A stretch of DNA of 64,000 nucleotides from CPC320 sp002336405. Its GTDB lineage: Bacteria; Pseudomonadota; Alphaproteobacteria; Rhodobacterales; Rhodobacteraceae. This document shows, one piece after another, positions 62,914 through 64,000 of the stretch. Within the stretch, counting starts at the first letter, position 1. Each line of letters opens with the position of its first letter. The stretch spans positions 186,001 through 250,000 of the forward strand of contig CASIAN010000008.1 in assembly GCA_949372595.1 (NCBI GenBank), in the 5' to 3' direction. A model generated the notes under the pieces. That model searched no databases. It was not told where the DNA came from and saw only the letters and a list, made by a program, of their open reading frames with translations. Position numbers and translations under genes: made by a program.

Positions 62914-64000
62914 TTAGCCCCAACAATCAACCAGCGCGGTGATGTCACGCGCCGTTTGTGCCCTTGTGGCATTGGCAAGCGGAGAGGTGGTTTCCGATTT
63001 TCTTGACCAGATGCCACTGCGTTCAAGCAGGGCGACGAGCGCCTCGGCAGTCACGGCAAAACTGACATCTTCAGGCAATTTTCTGGCGCCTTTATGTGGT
63101 TCTTGCAACATGCCCAATACCGTGCCGCCTGCGCTCAACACCGGCCCGCCAGCATCGCCGGCCATTGCGGGCAGTGTCAGACGCAAAAGATTGGTCTCGC
63201 CGTTCAGACCCTTGTCATCGGTGACGGTGCCCGAGGTCAGGCTGGGTGTGTCCAACACGCCTTCAAAAGAGTAACCTGAAACTATAATATCCTCACCCAA
63301 ACGCGCCGGCAGGGTTGAAAATCGCCCGATTGCGATAGGGCTTAACGGATCTTTTGGTGTGACGAGAACCAGCCCCAAGTCGGGATCGGTTGCTGTAACT
63401 TCGGCACTGAAATCGCGGTCTATGGTCAGACTGGAGCAGCCTTCAACGGCTTCGATTGTTGTGAGTAACAGGCCGCTATCGGCCACAAATATGCCTGACC
63501 GGCTGTGTTTTGGACGCAGGATTTCAAATCCAGATAAAAGGTTGTTATCGACTGTTCCAAGGGCTGTGTCGCTGGGCTTGAGGATGCCTTCAATCGGGGT
63601 GAAGCTGCTTTGCATCTGTGAAAGAATCATCTCATAGCTGGTTGCATCGCTCCGGGGCCAAACCAGAGTGAAACCTTTTATTTCTCCATTTGTCAGACGC
63701 GCTTGGGTGTGGCTTATTATTGCGTCGTTTTGGCTGTTGATGACAAAATTGTCTCGTTGCAAAACTCGCTCGCCGCCGGATGGAATGCTATCGAGTGTCT
63801 GCATAATCTTATACAAGCTGTTGAGCGTAGCGCGGTCGCCTTCTTGGCTGATCAGCAGGGCACCGGCCTGTTCACCATCGCGCTGGGCATAGCGGGCAAA
63901 CGGATACGTATATTGCGCCGCTGACAATTGAGCCAGCGGCATCATCACACTGATGCCCGCCCGCATGTCTTGTACTGTTTGCAGGCCAATCGTCTCAACC
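62914..64000 (-). CDS. Trypsin-fold protein with degenerate catalytic triad, 5' end beyond the window
   Basis: The frame is open from the right edge to the stop at 62914; at least 361 residues are visible. The N-terminal half is unrecognised (PFARYAQRDGEQAGALLISQ). From about 62960-63520 there is a chymotrypsin-like domain: GLLLTTIEAVEGC in place of LTNxHVVEGC (His replaced by Glu), DPDLGLVLV retains the Asp, and GDAGGPVLS has Ala for the nucleophile Ser. It is therefore unlikely to be a protease. I know similar GDAGGPV proteins in Rhodobacterales, so the loss seems fixed in a family rather than recent. Confidence 0.8.
   Translation of the reverse strand, partial: VETIGLQTVQDMRAGISVMMPLAQLSAAQYTYPFARYAQRDGEQAGALLISQEGDRATLNSLYKIMQTLDSIPSGGERVLQRDNFVINSQNDAIISHTQARLTNGEIKGFTLVWPRSDATSYEMILSQMQSSFTPIEGILKPSDTALGTVDNNLLSGFEILRPKHSRSGIFVADSGLLLTTIEAVEGCSSLTIDRDFSAEVTATDPDLGLVLVTPKDPLSPIAIGRFSTLPARLGEDIIVSGYSFEGVLDTPSLTSGTVTDDKGLNGETNLLRLTLPAMAGDAGGPVLSAGGTVLGMLQEPHKGARKLPEDVSFAVTAEALVALLERSGIWSRKSETTSPLANATRAQTARDITALVDCWG

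Noticed and set aside
1..64000. Phage-defence island, CRISPR array, prophage, transposon or RNA genes
   Set aside because: I looked for clusters of unknown genes, regular repeats, integrases, transposases and tRNA-like cloverleafs and found none; almost all genes are core metabolism and housekeeping.

Overview
The window looks like a chromosomal segment of a marine alphaproteobacterium of the Rhodobacterales (Roseobacter-type). This is inferred from gene content and order. The nuo operon carries the accessory genes typical of that order: a NuoE with a long helix-hairpin-helix tail, a DUF5337 protein and a CMD-like protein. It runs on into birA-coaX-RNase J. Other clues are purA-DUF2842, hflK-hflC-DUF2065-degP, a direct-repeat GTTC-N7-GTTC LexA box and a SAM-II riboswitch before metZ. 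Base composition is moderate in GC. I see no rRNA, tRNA, CRISPR array, insertion sequence or prophage.

Layout. (1) 1-2.9 kb: leucine/isovalerate catabolism (3-methylcrotonyl-CoA carboxylase biotin subunit cut by the window edge, HMG-CoA lyase, methylglutaconyl-CoA hydratase), then an IsdG-type heme monooxygenase and a small membrane protein. (2) 3.2-10.6 kb: a complete Na+-NQR system. nqrABCDEF is on the plus strand and its maturation genes apbE-nqrM are divergent. A clear terminator follows nqrF. (3) 11.1-29.8 kb: the full 14-subunit complex I operon nuoA-N with accessory ORFs, then birA, coaX and rnj. (4) 29.9-33.3 kb, minus strand: a DEAD-box helicase with a hairpin abutting its start codon, and release factor 3. 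(5) 33.5-41.8 kb: an atypical SDR, purA, DUF2842, an unrecognised two-gene unit, thiamine pyrophosphokinase, an EamA transporter, L-serine dehydratase and rpiA. (6) 41.9-47.8 kb: glutathione reductase, the hflKC-DUF2065-degP envelope protease cluster and a lipoprotein with a peptidoglycan-binding-like tail. (7) 47.8-54.6 kb: a LexA-box-driven remnant of the error-prone polymerase DnaE2, ferredoxin, purD, xseA, a frameshifted GlxA-type regulator, an MFS transporter and a small secreted protein. (8) 54.8-64 kb: ftsY, a DMT transporter, yciB, a GST, riboswitch-controlled metZ, folE2, trkH and a catalytically degenerate trypsin-fold protein cut by the right edge.

How the genes fit together. Two NADH:quinone oxidoreductases sit back to back: a Na+ pump (NQR, with its flavin transferase and Fe-delivery factor) and a H+ pump (complex I). 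NADH oxidation can therefore charge either a sodium or a proton gradient, and TrkH at 61.4 kb would use ion gradients for K+ uptake. Most of the rest is housekeeping. The points that most deserve a second look are the SOS box fused to a dnaE2 tail, the two hairpins that would mask translation starts (nqrA and the DEAD-box helicase), the SAM-II plus terminator leader of metZ, the degenerate SDR and pseudoprotease, and the unrecognised gene pair at 36.2-37.3 kb.
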